Below, one piece after another: positions 23,937 through 32,798 of a stretch of 39,928 nucleotides of DNA. Every line of letters starts with the position of its first letter. Position 1 is the first letter of the stretch. Below the pieces are notes generated by a model, which saw only the letters and a list, made by a program, of their open reading frames with translations, had not been told where the DNA came from and made no database searches. The stretch is from Gammaproteobacteria bacterium. GTDB lineage: Bacteria > Pseudomonadota > Gammaproteobacteria > UBA6429 > Thiohalophilaceae. Made by a program: the position numbers and the translations under genes. Location: positions 1 to 39,928 of the forward strand of contig JAOULO010000029.1 of the NCBI GenBank assembly GCA_029881995.1, written 5' to 3'.

Positions 23937-24237
23937 TTATTTTCTCCTGCTTTACCCCAATTTATCTTTACTTTCGGTAAATATTAAACAGATTCAACTG
24001 AATTTCATATGCTTGAGCTCATTGCCTTCATAAACCAGTCTGTTTAATTCTTTTCGCTCGAGATAATCCCAACCATTTCTTCAAAAATGGAAAGTTTACA
24101 TAATATTTTCGTGTTTAATCATAGGTATATACGACTTCAGATTTCAGCAGCTTATCCGATAAATATCATATATAAAATATGGAATAGCGCTGCAACACCA
24201 TAATGTCCACATTATCAAATAGTTATGGAGAATTACC
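23937..24237. other. AT-rich divergent intergenic region
   Basis: About 300 bp between the divergent cysteine-rich peptide gene and the binding-protein gene. It must contain both promoters and includes a good GGAG ribosome-binding site for the gene at 24238. I see no hairpin terminator, RNA gene or clear operator in it. Confidence 0.6.
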
Positions 24238-25251
24238 ATGAATCTGATACGACTGATTTCAGTAGTCAGTATACTGGCCTGCACAGGAAGTCTACAGGCG
24301 GCTAGCAATGATATGAAAGGGCTAGCTTTCTCTAATCCTGCCAAACAGATGAAAATGCCTGCTGGCTGGTCCACCAAGACTGTGCAATATGACAAGCAAA
24401 TTAATAATGCAGATCTGGTTATTTCATTTGGTCAGCAAACCTATCCCGCTCTGCACAAGCTGGTAGAAAATTATGCCAAAGACAATAACATAAATATTGT
24501 CATCCAAAGTGGTACCTGTGGAGTTTCAGCAGGTAAACTTTTACGAAAAACTCTGGACTCTGGCACCTTCTGTTGTCCCCCAAGTGACAGAGATCGCTTA
24601 CCTGGACTTGAATTTCACACCCTGGCGATATCTGCACTTTCTATTTTCGTAAATGAAAAAAATCCACTGCAAAATATTTCTACCACAGAGGCCAGAAAAA
24701 TATTTCAGGGTAAAATCCGAAAGTGGAATGAATTTGCAGTTGCAGATTCATTTAATTCAAATATTCGCCCACACATTAGACTGCATTGTAAAAAGCGCCC
24801 TGGTCACTGGACACTTCTACTTAAAAATCAGGAACAGTTCAGCCCGCTCTTGAAAGAGGTAGGTGTTATCCCCGATCTGGTTGCCAAAGTCGGTCAATTA
24901 GAAAACTCGGTGAGTCTGGAAACACCTTATATGGTCAATCTCTACAGGAAAGAGCCGGTCAAAATGTTAAAGGTTGATGGTCATTCTCCGAAAGATATCG
25001 ACTATGTTGCATCAGGGAAATACCCATTTTACCGAACCTATAATATGACAACCTGGAGTAATGGAGGAAAACAAAAGCAAGCTGTTATAAAACTTATTAC
25101 ATATTTACGCCAGCACATTGAAGATAAGCATCAGCAATATTCTATGGTTCCAGTTTCTAAACTGAAAAAGGCCGGTTGGAAGTTTAAGGGTAGCGAACTC
25201 ATTGCGGAACCTAATGGTAAAAAACTAGCGTATTATCCACCGCAGCATTAA
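24238..25251 (+). CDS. Periplasmic substrate-binding protein of the PstS-like class
   Basis: 337 residues: signal peptide (about 1-21) then a type II periplasmic binding fold. ADLVISFGQQTYPALHKLVENY opens the first lobe, and LSIFVNEKNPLQNISTTEARKIFQGKIRKWNEF is the characteristic hinge region of PstS-like proteins. It has a distinctive cysteine set (C94, C112-C113, C184) around SGTCG and GTFCCPPSDRDRLPGLEFHT, where phosphate binders have Ser/Thr-Asp loops. The ligand is therefore uncertain and metal or disulfide chemistry is possible. No ABC permease or ATPase follows; instead a GGDEF-EAL receptor starts 12 bp later, suggesting a sensing role. Confidence 0.85.
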   Translation: MNLIRLISVVSILACTGSLQAASNDMKGLAFSNPAKQMKMPAGWSTKTVQYDKQINNADLVISFGQQTYPALHKLVENYAKDNNINIVIQSGTCGVSAGKLLRKTLDSGTFCCPPSDRDRLPGLEFHTLAISALSIFVNEKNPLQNISTTEARKIFQGKIRKWNEFAVADSFNSNIRPHIRLHCKKRPGHWTLLLKNQEQFSPLLKEVGVIPDLVAKVGQLENSVSLETPYMVNLYRKEPVKMLKVDGHSPKDIDYVASGKYPFYRTYNMTTWSNGGKQKQAVIKLITYLRQHIEDKHQQYSMVPVSKLKKAGWKFKGSELIAEPNGKKLAYYPPQH

Positions 25252-25263
25252 GTCGTTTTTGTT

Positions 25264-27678
25264 ATGTGGAAAAAATCCGGTCTGACCGGCAAGATGTTAA
25301 TCTATACCGCCAGTATTGGACTGGTGGTATGGTTTATTTCTGATTATTACCAGACAAGAACGCTAAAAGAGATTTTCCACGAGAAACTGCAAAACCGATT
25401 CAGTATTCAGGCCCAGGAACATCGCACACTGTTTGATCGCTACATCAAGATTCATAACCAGGCTGCTAAATTACTCGCAAGTTCTGATTATCTTCACCAT
25501 TACATTGTCGACCAAAAATGGCAGCCAGGCTTTAGTGGAAAATATAAACTTCATGAAGACAGTCCTGAATGGCTACCCAACATTTCTACTCTAAGAAAAT
25601 TCGTATTACCGCGATACACTTTTATCATGGATGTTAATAATAAGGTAAGAGAACTGTATTACTGGAATGGGGTGCTACCACCAAATGAAATTCTACATCC
25701 TGACCCGCTACTGGTTCAGCTATCAGAAAACCAGAGTTATCTGACTACATTAAGTGGCAAACCCTATTTATTTACCTCTGAGCCGATTGTAGCCTACGGA
25801 AAAAGAGTAGGTACACTTGCTATGGCCTCACCTATTGATAGTGATTTCATGATCGAATCACAAATTCTCTCTATCAGTAAATATACGGTAGCTCTATTGG
25901 CTGAAGATGAAGAAACCATACTTGTAAGCAGCGATCCCAAAATGGTTCCTGAAGGCGTCAAAGTATCCGAGCTAAGCAATGTTTATCAAACTATTGGAGA
26001 AGGTTTTTTTGATTATGGATCATCAGATCTGGTAATCAAATGTGTCTCATTCATTCCACTACAGGAAGTACAGGATCTGACTCATGCAGTGTTAGTTAAA
26101 GAACGTCAAATGCGGTCCATCTCCATGGCAACCTATGTTTTGGCATTCATGCTAATAATGTTCTATTTGACAAAACGTCTGTTAAATATGACCCACCGTG
26201 TAGTTGAGTTTTCTGAACGCATGGAAATTCAACAACCCAAAATTGAACAAAAAGATGAGCTCAAGATCCTGGAAGAGCGATTCAAGCTACTCGCGAGCGC
26301 CATTAAAAGTGAAACTGAAGCGCTGGAGTATCAGGCCTCTCATGATCCATTGACTGACTTACCAAACCGGAAAATGCTTAATGAACGTCTGCAAAGCACC
26401 TTACTTCGCAGTAAGGTAAGTCAATTACCTCTGGTACTCATCATCAGCGATCTAAATCACTTCAAGGAAATTAATGATACCCTGGGGCATCATATTGGAG
26501 ATCTTGTCCTGCAACAGGCCGCCGAGCGCTTATACAATACGGTACGGAAAACCGATACAGTAGCCCGTTTAGGTGGTGATGAATTTAGTATCCTGCTACC
26601 GGACACCAATATTGATGAAGCACAACGTATCGCAAGAAATATAACAGAAATTTTCAAAATACCGTTTGTTGCTGAAGGTCATAATCTGAATGTCGGGATC
26701 AGTATTGGTTTAGCCGAGTCTCCAACTCATGGTGATGATGTCAACATCCTGGTGCAAAGGGCAGACGTTGCAATGTATGACGCCAAACGTGGCAAGAAAG
26801 GCTTTGCCGTTTATGATCCTGAACAGGATACACATAACATCAGCAAACTTGAATTAATGTCCGAACTTAGAGAAAGTATTAACAGTCAAAATATTGATAT
26901 CCACTACCAGGCCAAGCAGGATATTATGTCTGGTAAGCTTATCGGAGCTGAGGCACTTCTACGCTGGGTCCACCAGGAGAGAGGTTTAATTCAACCAGAT
27001 GATATTATTCCTTTAGCCGAACAAACAGGCCTGATAAAACCTTTAACGCGCATCATTCTGGACAAAGCCATTCATCAATGTGCTGAATGGCATAAGATTG
27101 GTTACAAGCTAAGCGTTTCAGTCAATGTCTCCGTACACTGCCTTCATGGCACCATGCTTACCAGAGCATTACGAGAGTTTATCAGTAAATATAAGCTGCC
27201 ACCTGAGTACTGTATTCTTGAAATCACCGAAAGCGATATTATGGTTGACCCTATCAGGGCCAAAAATATTCTAATGGAAATTGATTCAATTGGTGCACAT
27301 ATCTCAATTGATGATTTTGGTACCGGTTATTCATCCCTGGCCTACTTAAAGCAACTCCCCGTATCTGAAATAAAGATTGACCGTTCCTTTGTGATGGAAA
27401 TTGAAAATGATGAAAATGACAAGGTCATTATCAGGACGATTATCGATCTTGCCCATAATCTGGGCCTTGATGTTGTTGCCGAAGGTGTTGAGACTGACAC
27501 TGCCCTGGCACTATTGAAAACCCTTGGCTGCAATATTGCACAGGGATATTTTATTGGTCGCCCCGTTTCAGGAGATGATTTTACGGCTAAACTAGGTAAG
27601 CATCCATCATCTATATCATTACAGGATAATAAATCTGATATAATAGAAACCTTTGAGGGTAAGCCCATTAAACCATAG
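25264..27678 (+). CDS. Membrane sensor GGDEF-EAL cyclic-di-GMP enzyme
   Basis: 804 residues. TM1 (~8-26), a ~255-residue periplasmic sensor of double-Cache type, TM2 (~285-303) and a HAMP-like linker lead to GGDEF (~355-515) and EAL (~525-770). RLGGDEF (near 437) is intact with RKTD as the inhibitory site. The EAL half has GAEALLRW (near 560), VNVSVHCL, EITES, DDFGTGYSSLAYL, KIDRSFV, AEGVE and QGYFIGRP, so phosphodiesterase activity is likely. The periplasmic sensor plus the binding protein encoded immediately upstream suggest control of c-di-GMP by the ligand-loaded binding protein. Operon with the next two genes (gaps 24 bp and 1 bp). Confidence 0.95.
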   Translation: MWKKSGLTGKMLIYTASIGLVVWFISDYYQTRTLKEIFHEKLQNRFSIQAQEHRTLFDRYIKIHNQAAKLLASSDYLHHYIVDQKWQPGFSGKYKLHEDSPEWLPNISTLRKFVLPRYTFIMDVNNKVRELYYWNGVLPPNEILHPDPLLVQLSENQSYLTTLSGKPYLFTSEPIVAYGKRVGTLAMASPIDSDFMIESQILSISKYTVALLAEDEETILVSSDPKMVPEGVKVSELSNVYQTIGEGFFDYGSSDLVIKCVSFIPLQEVQDLTHAVLVKERQMRSISMATYVLAFMLIMFYLTKRLLNMTHRVVEFSERMEIQQPKIEQKDELKILEERFKLLASAIKSETEALEYQASHDPLTDLPNRKMLNERLQSTLLRSKVSQLPLVLIISDLNHFKEINDTLGHHIGDLVLQQAAERLYNTVRKTDTVARLGGDEFSILLPDTNIDEAQRIARNITEIFKIPFVAEGHNLNVGISIGLAESPTHGDDVNILVQRADVAMYDAKRGKKGFAVYDPEQDTHNISKLELMSELRESINSQNIDIHYQAKQDIMSGKLIGAEALLRWVHQERGLIQPDDIIPLAEQTGLIKPLTRIILDKAIHQCAEWHKIGYKLSVSVNVSVHCLHGTMLTRALREFISKYKLPPEYCILEITESDIMVDPIRAKNILMEIDSIGAHISIDDFGTGYSSLAYLKQLPVSEIKIDRSFVMEIENDENDKVIIRTIIDLAHNLGLDVVAEGVETDTALALLKTLGCNIAQGYFIGRPVSGDDFTAKLGKHPSSISLQDNKSDIIETFEGKPIKP

Positions 27679-27702
27679 AATACAATAATTTCTCACAAGA
27701 CA

Positions 27703-28257
27703 ATGCCAGTAAAAACTATACTTGCCATACTACTCATCATCTTGGTGATAAGCCCTATTACAATTATCAACCCTGCCTACGCCGGCAACAAAAATCAGTA
27801 CGAATCAGAAAACATACGCATTAGAGTAATACCACGCTCGCCACAACAAATCGCTGCATTCTATGAGGCCCGTGGCTTTCAAAAAAACATGCTGGATAAA
27901 ATCAAGCAATACTGTTTTATCACTATTTATGTTCGAAACAAAGGTAAGCATATAATCTGGCATGATCTAGGAAAATGGACATTTCAGGCAGGAACAAAAA
28001 AAATACAACGCATCGATCGACATCAATTAAAACAAACCTGGCAGAAAATGGGCATTCCCCTTCCCCACCAGTCAACATTTCGCTGGACGCTTTTACCAGA
28101 ACAACTGGACTTTCGCCCTGAAGAAGGTGAAGGTGGCAATATTGTCCTGCCTGCTACAAATGAAAATATCCGTATCACCAGCCAATTTAACTTATATAAA
28201 AATAATTCAGACGATATAGTCAAACTTATTCTCGATAATATCCAGTGCAAAAAATAA
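27703..28257 (+). CDS. Secreted protein of unknown function
   Basis: 184 residues. A signal peptide/hydrophobic helix (about 5-26, ending PAYA|G) precedes a mostly beta mature domain with IRIRVIPRSPQQIAAFYEARGF and two Cys residues (one mid-chain, one in the C-terminal QCKK). The length and pattern suggest a compact periplasmic domain with one disulfide. It lies inside the binding protein/GGDEF-EAL/thioredoxin operon, one base before the TlpA-like gene, so translation is probably coupled. I do not recognise the family. Confidence 0.75.
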   Translation: MPVKTILAILLIILVISPITIINPAYAGNKNQYESENIRIRVIPRSPQQIAAFYEARGFQKNMLDKIKQYCFITIYVRNKGKHIIWHDLGKWTFQAGTKKIQRIDRHQLKQTWQKMGIPLPHQSTFRWTLLPEQLDFRPEEGEGGNIVLPATNENIRITSQFNLYKNNSDDIVKLILDNIQCKK

Positions 28258-28258
28258 T

Positions 28259-28783
28259 ATGACAAAACTGACATATCCAATAATCACAATCTTATTGCTA
28301 ATATCAGCCAATATAGCTGGCAGCCAAACCAACTTACCCAAAGGATTATTGGCCCTCAAACCATTACCAGCACCTACTACCCGCCTGCAGGATATCGATG
28401 GTAAAACATATGACCTGACAGAAGATCGAGGCAGTGTAGTCTTTGTCCACTTCTGGGCAAGTTGGTGTGGTCCTTGCCGTAGAGAAATGCCTGCCATTCA
28501 GAAAATGTGGAATATCATGCAAAAAGAGGGGCTGAAGATTGCTCTTATTAATACTGCCGAAGATGAAGATACGGTATTCAGTTTTCTAGCCAGCTATGCC
28601 CCTGATATCAGGGCCCTGATGGATAAAGATGGCCAGGTCACAGAAAAGTGGCAGCCCAGGGGTTTACCTGCAAGTTATATAATCAATAAAAATGGGTATA
28701 TTATTTATCAGGCCCTTGGCGGTAGGCCCTGGGATGACAAAACCTATCTAAATTTCATTCGACAGATCTTAAAGGAAGATTAA
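28259..28783 (+). CDS. TlpA-like periplasmic thioredoxin
   Basis: 174 residues. A signal anchor (about 1-21) is followed by a TlpA/ResA-type thioredoxin fold with active site WASWCGPC (C70, C73), the expected EMPAIQKMW helix, VTEKWQPRGLPASYIINK (cis-Pro loop) and a terminal helix. Such proteins reduce specific periplasmic disulfides or apocytochrome haem-binding cysteines, or deliver copper. Within this operon the obvious clients are the cysteine-containing binding protein and the secreted protein just upstream; this is inference. No DsbD-type electron donor is in the window. Confidence 0.92.
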   Translation: MTKLTYPIITILLLISANIAGSQTNLPKGLLALKPLPAPTTRLQDIDGKTYDLTEDRGSVVFVHFWASWCGPCRREMPAIQKMWNIMQKEGLKIALINTAEDEDTVFSFLASYAPDIRALMDKDGQVTEKWQPRGLPASYIINKNGYIIYQALGGRPWDDKTYLNFIRQILKED

Positions 28784-28949
28784 GCACAGCATATTTTGTG
28801 ATACAACCGTCATTTCAAACTATTCAATTTTAGTCGATATAACAAGACATATCGTATTGCAAACCAGTTCAAATTTAAAAATTAATATCCCATCTATATT
28901 TCCCGATAACAATACACAATTTGTTTAATCGTTTGTTAGGGACAGAAAA

Positions 28950-29174
28950 ATGGCATTAGCAAAGAAAAAGACGGAACCGGTTTTGGACATACCTGTGACA
29001 ACCAAGGTAAAGCTGGTGCGTGATGCAATCGGTGGTATCCAGTTAATGACCGAAAATGGCGAGTTATTACAAAACGTGTTTGTTAAACAATGTGAACGAA
29101 TGGAAGGCAGCGTTGCCCGCTTAAACCTGGAAGTTATCTTTTTGTTTAATGAAGAAAAAGTCAAGAACTGGTAA
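28950..29174 (+). CDS. Small soluble protein of unknown function
   Basis: 74 residues, preceded by TAGGGA at good distance from the ATG. A basic start (MALAKKKTEPVLD) leads into an alternating beta pattern (VTTKVKLVRDAIGGIQLMTENGELLQNVFVKQ) and a short C-terminal strand/helix. There is no signal peptide. The opposite strand is also open (28925-29179), but the ribosome-binding site and codon pattern favour the plus strand. It lies 166 bp after the thioredoxin gene, and a separate transcript is likely. Function unknown. Confidence 0.65.
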   Translation: MALAKKKTEPVLDIPVTTKVKLVRDAIGGIQLMTENGELLQNVFVKQCERMEGSVARLNLEVIFLFNEEKVKNW

Positions 29175-29180
29175 ACCAAA

Positions 29181-29534
<354 letters not shown>

Positions 29535-29789
29535 TTAAACCTGTGATATCTCACCTTTTGAGCCAAGAATGGCAAGCAGTTTATTCGCCAGTTCCTCTGC
29601 CTCTAACCCAAGATCGGTCAGGTAACCGCCGTCTTCCTGAGTAATAATACCTTTTTCAAACAGCCTTTGAGTGGCAGCAATAATGTTTTCCTCTGCATTT
29701 GAATGTACCTTGATACCCTGTTGCATACTCGACAGGCTAAAGTGCATTAAAACATTTAATTCATCTACAACATCTTGTTTAAAGGACAT
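29535..29789 (-). CDS. TIGR02647-like small protein
   Basis: 84 residues. The pattern ELNVLMHFSL.SMQQGIKVHSNAEE..IAATQRLFEKGIITQ.DGGYLTDLG.EAEE matches, from memory, the gammaproteobacterial family TIGR02647, whose function is unknown. The body looks like a small winged-helix-type fold (three helices then a YLTDLG turn), so nucleic-acid binding is possible but unproven. A strong GAGGTG ribosome-binding site precedes the ATG. An 8-bp inverted repeat (29522-29543) spans its stop codon; it lacks a T-run and is not called a terminator. Confidence 0.85.
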   Translation of the reverse strand: MSFKQDVVDELNVLMHFSLSSMQQGIKVHSNAEENIIAATQRLFEKGIITQEDGGYLTDLGLEAEELANKLLAILGSKGEISQV

Positions 29790-29808
29790 ACCAACACCTC
29801 ATCTAATT

Positions 29809-30504
29809 TCATGGTAGATTAAAAAGAAGTACTTCTGCCTCACCATTAGCAGTAATACATATTGAAGCCTCCTGTTGAACCGCAATACCATCACCGTGGG
29901 AGAGTGCATTTTCATTCAATATAACATTACCTCTTGCTATATGAATATACTGGGTTCGATCTTTATCCGCGGCATATTCCACCTGCTCAGCATCCTTGAG
30001 CCGACAGGCATATAGTTCGGCATCCTGATGAATGCTGAGGGAGCCATCCCGACCATCTGCTGAAGCCACCAGACGAAGCTGTCCATTGAGTTCATCATGA
30101 AAGGCCTTTTGTTCATACCCTGGCTCTACACCATATTGGTTTGGGGTAATCCAGATTTGCAGGAAATTAACCGGCTCTGAATCAGAGGCGTTATATTCGC
30201 TGTGTGTAACACCGGTTCCGGCACTCATACGTTGCACTTCACCTGGTCGAATCACGGTACCAAACCCCATGCTGTCCTTGTGCTCCAGAGCACCAGACAG
30301 GACATAACTGATGATTTCCATATCCTGGTGGCCATGAGTTCCAAACCCGGCACCCGGGTCAACCGTATCATCATTAATCACCCGCAGGGCTGACACCCCC
30401 ATGTAATTAGGATCATAATAATTAGCGAAGGAAAACGTGTGCCAGGTATCCAGCCAACCGTGGTTGGCATGACCACGTTCATTTGCGGGTCGCAGGTAAA
30501 TCAT
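29809..30504 (-). CDS. Pirin family protein (YhhW-like)
   Basis: 231 residues, two cupin domains. The iron site is complete in the N-terminal cupin: H57 and H59 (GTHGHQD), H101 and E103 (THSEYN), with the family start YLRPANERGHANHGWLDTWHTFSFANYYDP. E. coli YhhW oxidises quercetin in vitro; physiological substrates in free-living bacteria are unknown, and some pirins act as redox-dependent regulators. A good GGAG ribosome-binding site precedes the ATG. It is upstream of and on the same strand as the genes at 29535 and 29181, so a three-gene transcript is possible. Confidence 0.95.
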   Translation of the reverse strand: MIYLRPANERGHANHGWLDTWHTFSFANYYDPNYMGVSALRVINDDTVDPGAGFGTHGHQDMEIISYVLSGALEHKDSMGFGTVIRPGEVQRMSAGTGVTHSEYNASDSEPVNFLQIWITPNQYGVEPGYEQKAFHDELNGQLRLVASADGRDGSLSIHQDAELYACRLKDAEQVEYAADKDRTQYIHIARGNVILNENALSHGDGIAVQQEASICITANGEAEVLLFNLP

Positions 30505-30665
30505 GTGCTACTCCTGCCTGTTTGAGCATCTCCCCCCATTATCCCCTATTCTGCTACGAACTGGAAACAGACTAAATAATTTCCTTCCAAATGAGGGAAT
30601 CTTTCACTCCTTGTCGCTTTACCAGATAGAGCACCTGAATTTCAAACAAAACCGGGGTAAGGATA

Positions 30666-30908
30666 ATGTTAAAAGATACTTTTTTTCTCATTATTACTGT
30701 TGCATCAATTAGTTATATATTTTTTACGCTACCTGCCTATGCCAGCCCAGATTTCCCAGGTTATTCAACTGGTCACAGCATCCAGAATCCGGATAAGGCT
30801 GAGAGCAAGGCTCGACTGGCGACAAACTTAAATAAAAACCAGCACCACCTTGTTAGAAGTGAACGATACATGCGGTTGCTTTCACCAGGTGAAATCCACC
30901 ACTTATGA
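30666..30908 (+). CDS. Small secreted protein of unknown function
   Basis: 80 residues. An N-terminal signal peptide (about 1-26, ending PAYA|S) is followed by a 54-residue polar, His- and Asn-rich mature chain without cysteine. AAGGA lies 6-7 nt before the ATG, a strong translation signal. The short mature part is probably largely unstructured. I do not recognise a family. It lies in the run of small plus-strand genes that ends at the terminator at 31206. Confidence 0.6.
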   Translation: MLKDTFFLIITVASISYIFFTLPAYASPDFPGYSTGHSIQNPDKAESKARLATNLNKNQHHLVRSERYMRLLSPGEIHHL

Positions 30909-31003
30909 AAATTTATGCTCCCGAGTGATGGAAATTTCATCCCGATGTAGCCTTTATCAATAACAAGCTGCGTTAAATAATTTATATAAAACAGGAACAA
31001 CAC

Positions 31004-31123
31004 ATGAGTGATAACAGACCCGTCAGCAGATATGCCTTACTAAGAAATATTCTGCTGATACTAATTACATTTTCTCTGATACTGATTCTTACAAGGTTTA
31101 TACCATTAGTATTCGGTGACTAA
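31004..31123 (+). CDS. 39-residue single-pass membrane peptide
   Basis: An ATG with AGGAA 7 nt upstream opens a 39-codon frame ending at TAA. The peptide has a short polar, basic N-terminus (MSDNRPVSRYALLR) and one long hydrophobic helix (about 15-37, rich in Ile and Leu) ending FGD. A good ribosome-binding site, a classic membrane-peptide composition and the terminator 82 bp downstream all support expression. No family recognised. Confidence 0.55.
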   Translation: MSDNRPVSRYALLRNILLILITFSLILILTRFIPLVFGD

Positions 31124-31205
31124 GCCCACAACAAAATTTTCTTGCTCCTCCTCAAGTAGAATTAGGTAGAACCTTTATCTCCCCTATAGACTATATTTCT
31201 ACCTG

Positions 31206-31234
31206 CCTGCGAAGATTTCTTCGCAGGATTTTTT
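31206..31234 (+). terminator. Rho-independent terminator
   Basis: Perfect 10-bp arms (31206-31215 and 31218-31227) with a two-base loop, then ATTTTTT. It ends the plus-strand transcript carrying the small genes at 30666 and 31004, and separates it from the sigma-factor gene that starts 48 bp later. Confidence 0.93.
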
Positions 31235-31281
31235 CTTATACCCTGTCATACCAGCTCAGAACCTTGTTAGAATGGCAGCTT

Positions 31282-31845
31282 ATGGCAGACGACAACCCTA
31301 TAACTCAGTTACTCCAGGACTGGCGCTCCGGTGATCCCAAGGCATTAAATGAACTCATGCCAATGGTTCACAGTCATCTTCGACAACTGGCGAATAATTA
31401 CATGCGAGGGGAAAATGCCGGACACACACTGCAGGCCACAGCCCTGGTTAATGAGGCCTTTTTAAAACTCGTTGATGCCAGTGTTGCCTGGCAAAACCGT
31501 GCCCACTTTATTGCGATTGCTGCCCGCGCCATGCGCCAGATTCTCATTGACCATGCAAAAAGTAAAAAACGTCAAAAGCGAGGGGGTGATGATATTCAGG
31601 TCACCCTGCATGAAGCCAATATCGCAGATAACCAGCAGCAACCCGATTTACTTGATATCGAGGATGCACTCAACAAACTGGAAAAAATTGATGAACGTAA
31701 GGCCCAGATTATCGAGTTGAGCTTCTTTGGTGGAATGACCTATGAAGAAATCGCTGAGGCACTCAGTATCTCAGAGGCAACCGTTGATCGTGAATTGCGT
31801 TTTTCAAAGGCCTGGCTGCAACGTGAATTGAGCAACACCGTATAA
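31282..31845 (+). CDS. ECF-type RNA polymerase sigma factor
   Basis: 187 residues. Region 2: LQDWRSGDPKALNELMP...LRQLANNYMRGENAGHTLQATALVNEAFLKL, typical of the sigma-70 ECF-like subgroup TIGR02999/Sigma70_ECF. Region 4: ERKAQIIELSFFGGMTYEEIAEALSISEATVDRELRFSKAWL, a clear helix-turn-helix. A TTG at 31264 adds six residues; the ATG at 31282 fits the family start better. In this subgroup the sigma factor is often encoded near a Ser/Thr kinase sharing its signalling pathway instead of a classical anti-sigma factor; here the kinase at 33311 lies on the opposite strand three genes away. Confidence 0.93.
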   Translation: MADDNPITQLLQDWRSGDPKALNELMPMVHSHLRQLANNYMRGENAGHTLQATALVNEAFLKLVDASVAWQNRAHFIAIAARAMRQILIDHAKSKKRQKRGGDDIQVTLHEANIADNQQQPDLLDIEDALNKLEKIDERKAQIIELSFFGGMTYEEIAEALSISEATVDRELRFSKAWLQRELSNTV

Positions 31846-31896
31846 GCCCACACACTCAATCAAATAATAATTCAACTGCTTGTTGGATATTCTGCT

Positions 31897-32769
31897 TCAA
31901 TCATCCAGCATCTGCATCGCATTCGCTCGACTTCGTAGCATCCGATTAAAGGATTCACCCAGGGTAGCAATCTCGTCCTTACCTTTGGGATCACATTCTG
32001 GTACATCCATTTTGCCCATGCTGACATCGTGAGCAATTTCTGACATGCGTCTGACAGGTTTAATAACAATCATGGACAACAGTAAATTGAGAATCACAAA
32101 GACAGCAACAAATACCACTGCAAGTGCAGTCATGAATGTATAAAAGGTTTTGTCGGCACGTGCTAGAGGAATAGACATGGGTACACTGACGATCTGAGTT
32201 CCAACTACCTCCTGCATCTTCCAACCAAAACCATTGGCCTTACCATAACGCGCCAACATCGTCTCGGGGGCATCTTCAACCTTACCATGACAGGCCAGGC
32301 AACCTTCATTTTTGATCTGGATCGGACGAGCCATATAGAGCATGGGTCCGGTAGCGGTGAGATGATCACCGATTAATTCATTCTCATCCGGGTTATTTCG
32401 AAAGTATTCTACGATGCTGGTTTCCCATTCTGTGGATCTGGACGCCGGGTTGGTCGGGTTTAAGGTGGCTTCCTTATAAGTATATTCAGGATACTTCTCT
32501 CTCAGGCGTTGAACATTTGTCATTGCCGCATAGGCAGGAACTGTCTGAGGTAAGAAATCCCTTTTCATCTGTACCGCAAGCAGGGGACGAATTTCACCGA
32601 TGGTGTATTTACGTACGGCCATGGCACTTTCCATCATAATGCCGGCAGTGTGCAGAATCTCTTCTCGCGCATTGTCCTGCAGCACCTTGTTGGAAACAAG
32701 GCCAGCCCCGACCAGGCCAAGAATAAATACAAATAACATCACCAGATTGAATTTGGTACGTAATCCCAT
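31897..32769 (-). CDS. Haem-binding periplasmic sensor with HAMP domain (Tll0287-like)
   Basis: 290 residues. TM1 (~7-27), a periplasmic Tll0287-like (DUF3365) domain with a covalent haem motif CLACH (C157, C160, H161), TM2 (~210-235) and a cytoplasmic HAMP segment (~235-285) ending in a short tail. There is no kinase, methyl-accepting or GGDEF output domain, so it must signal by contact or be a truncated sensor. The CxxCH haem suggests redox or gas sensing. It is the last gene of the operon that begins with the kinase at 34831, and AAGGGGAAGGAC is a very strong ribosome-binding site. Confidence 0.92.
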   Translation of the reverse strand: MGLRTKFNLVMLFVFILGLVGAGLVSNKVLQDNAREEILHTAGIMMESAMAVRKYTIGEIRPLLAVQMKRDFLPQTVPAYAAMTNVQRLREKYPEYTYKEATLNPTNPASRSTEWETSIVEYFRNNPDENELIGDHLTATGPMLYMARPIQIKNEGCLACHGKVEDAPETMLARYGKANGFGWKMQEVVGTQIVSVPMSIPLARADKTFYTFMTALAVVFVAVFVILNLLLSMIVIKPVRRMSEIAHDVSMGKMDVPECDPKGKDEIATLGESFNRMLRSRANAMQMLDD

Positions 32770-32798
32770 GTCCTTCCCCTTGTCCTAAATAATTTTAT

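Noticed and set aside
28925-29179. Minus-strand frame opposite the small gene at 28950
   Set aside because: The plus-strand frame has a good ribosome-binding site and a more protein-like composition.
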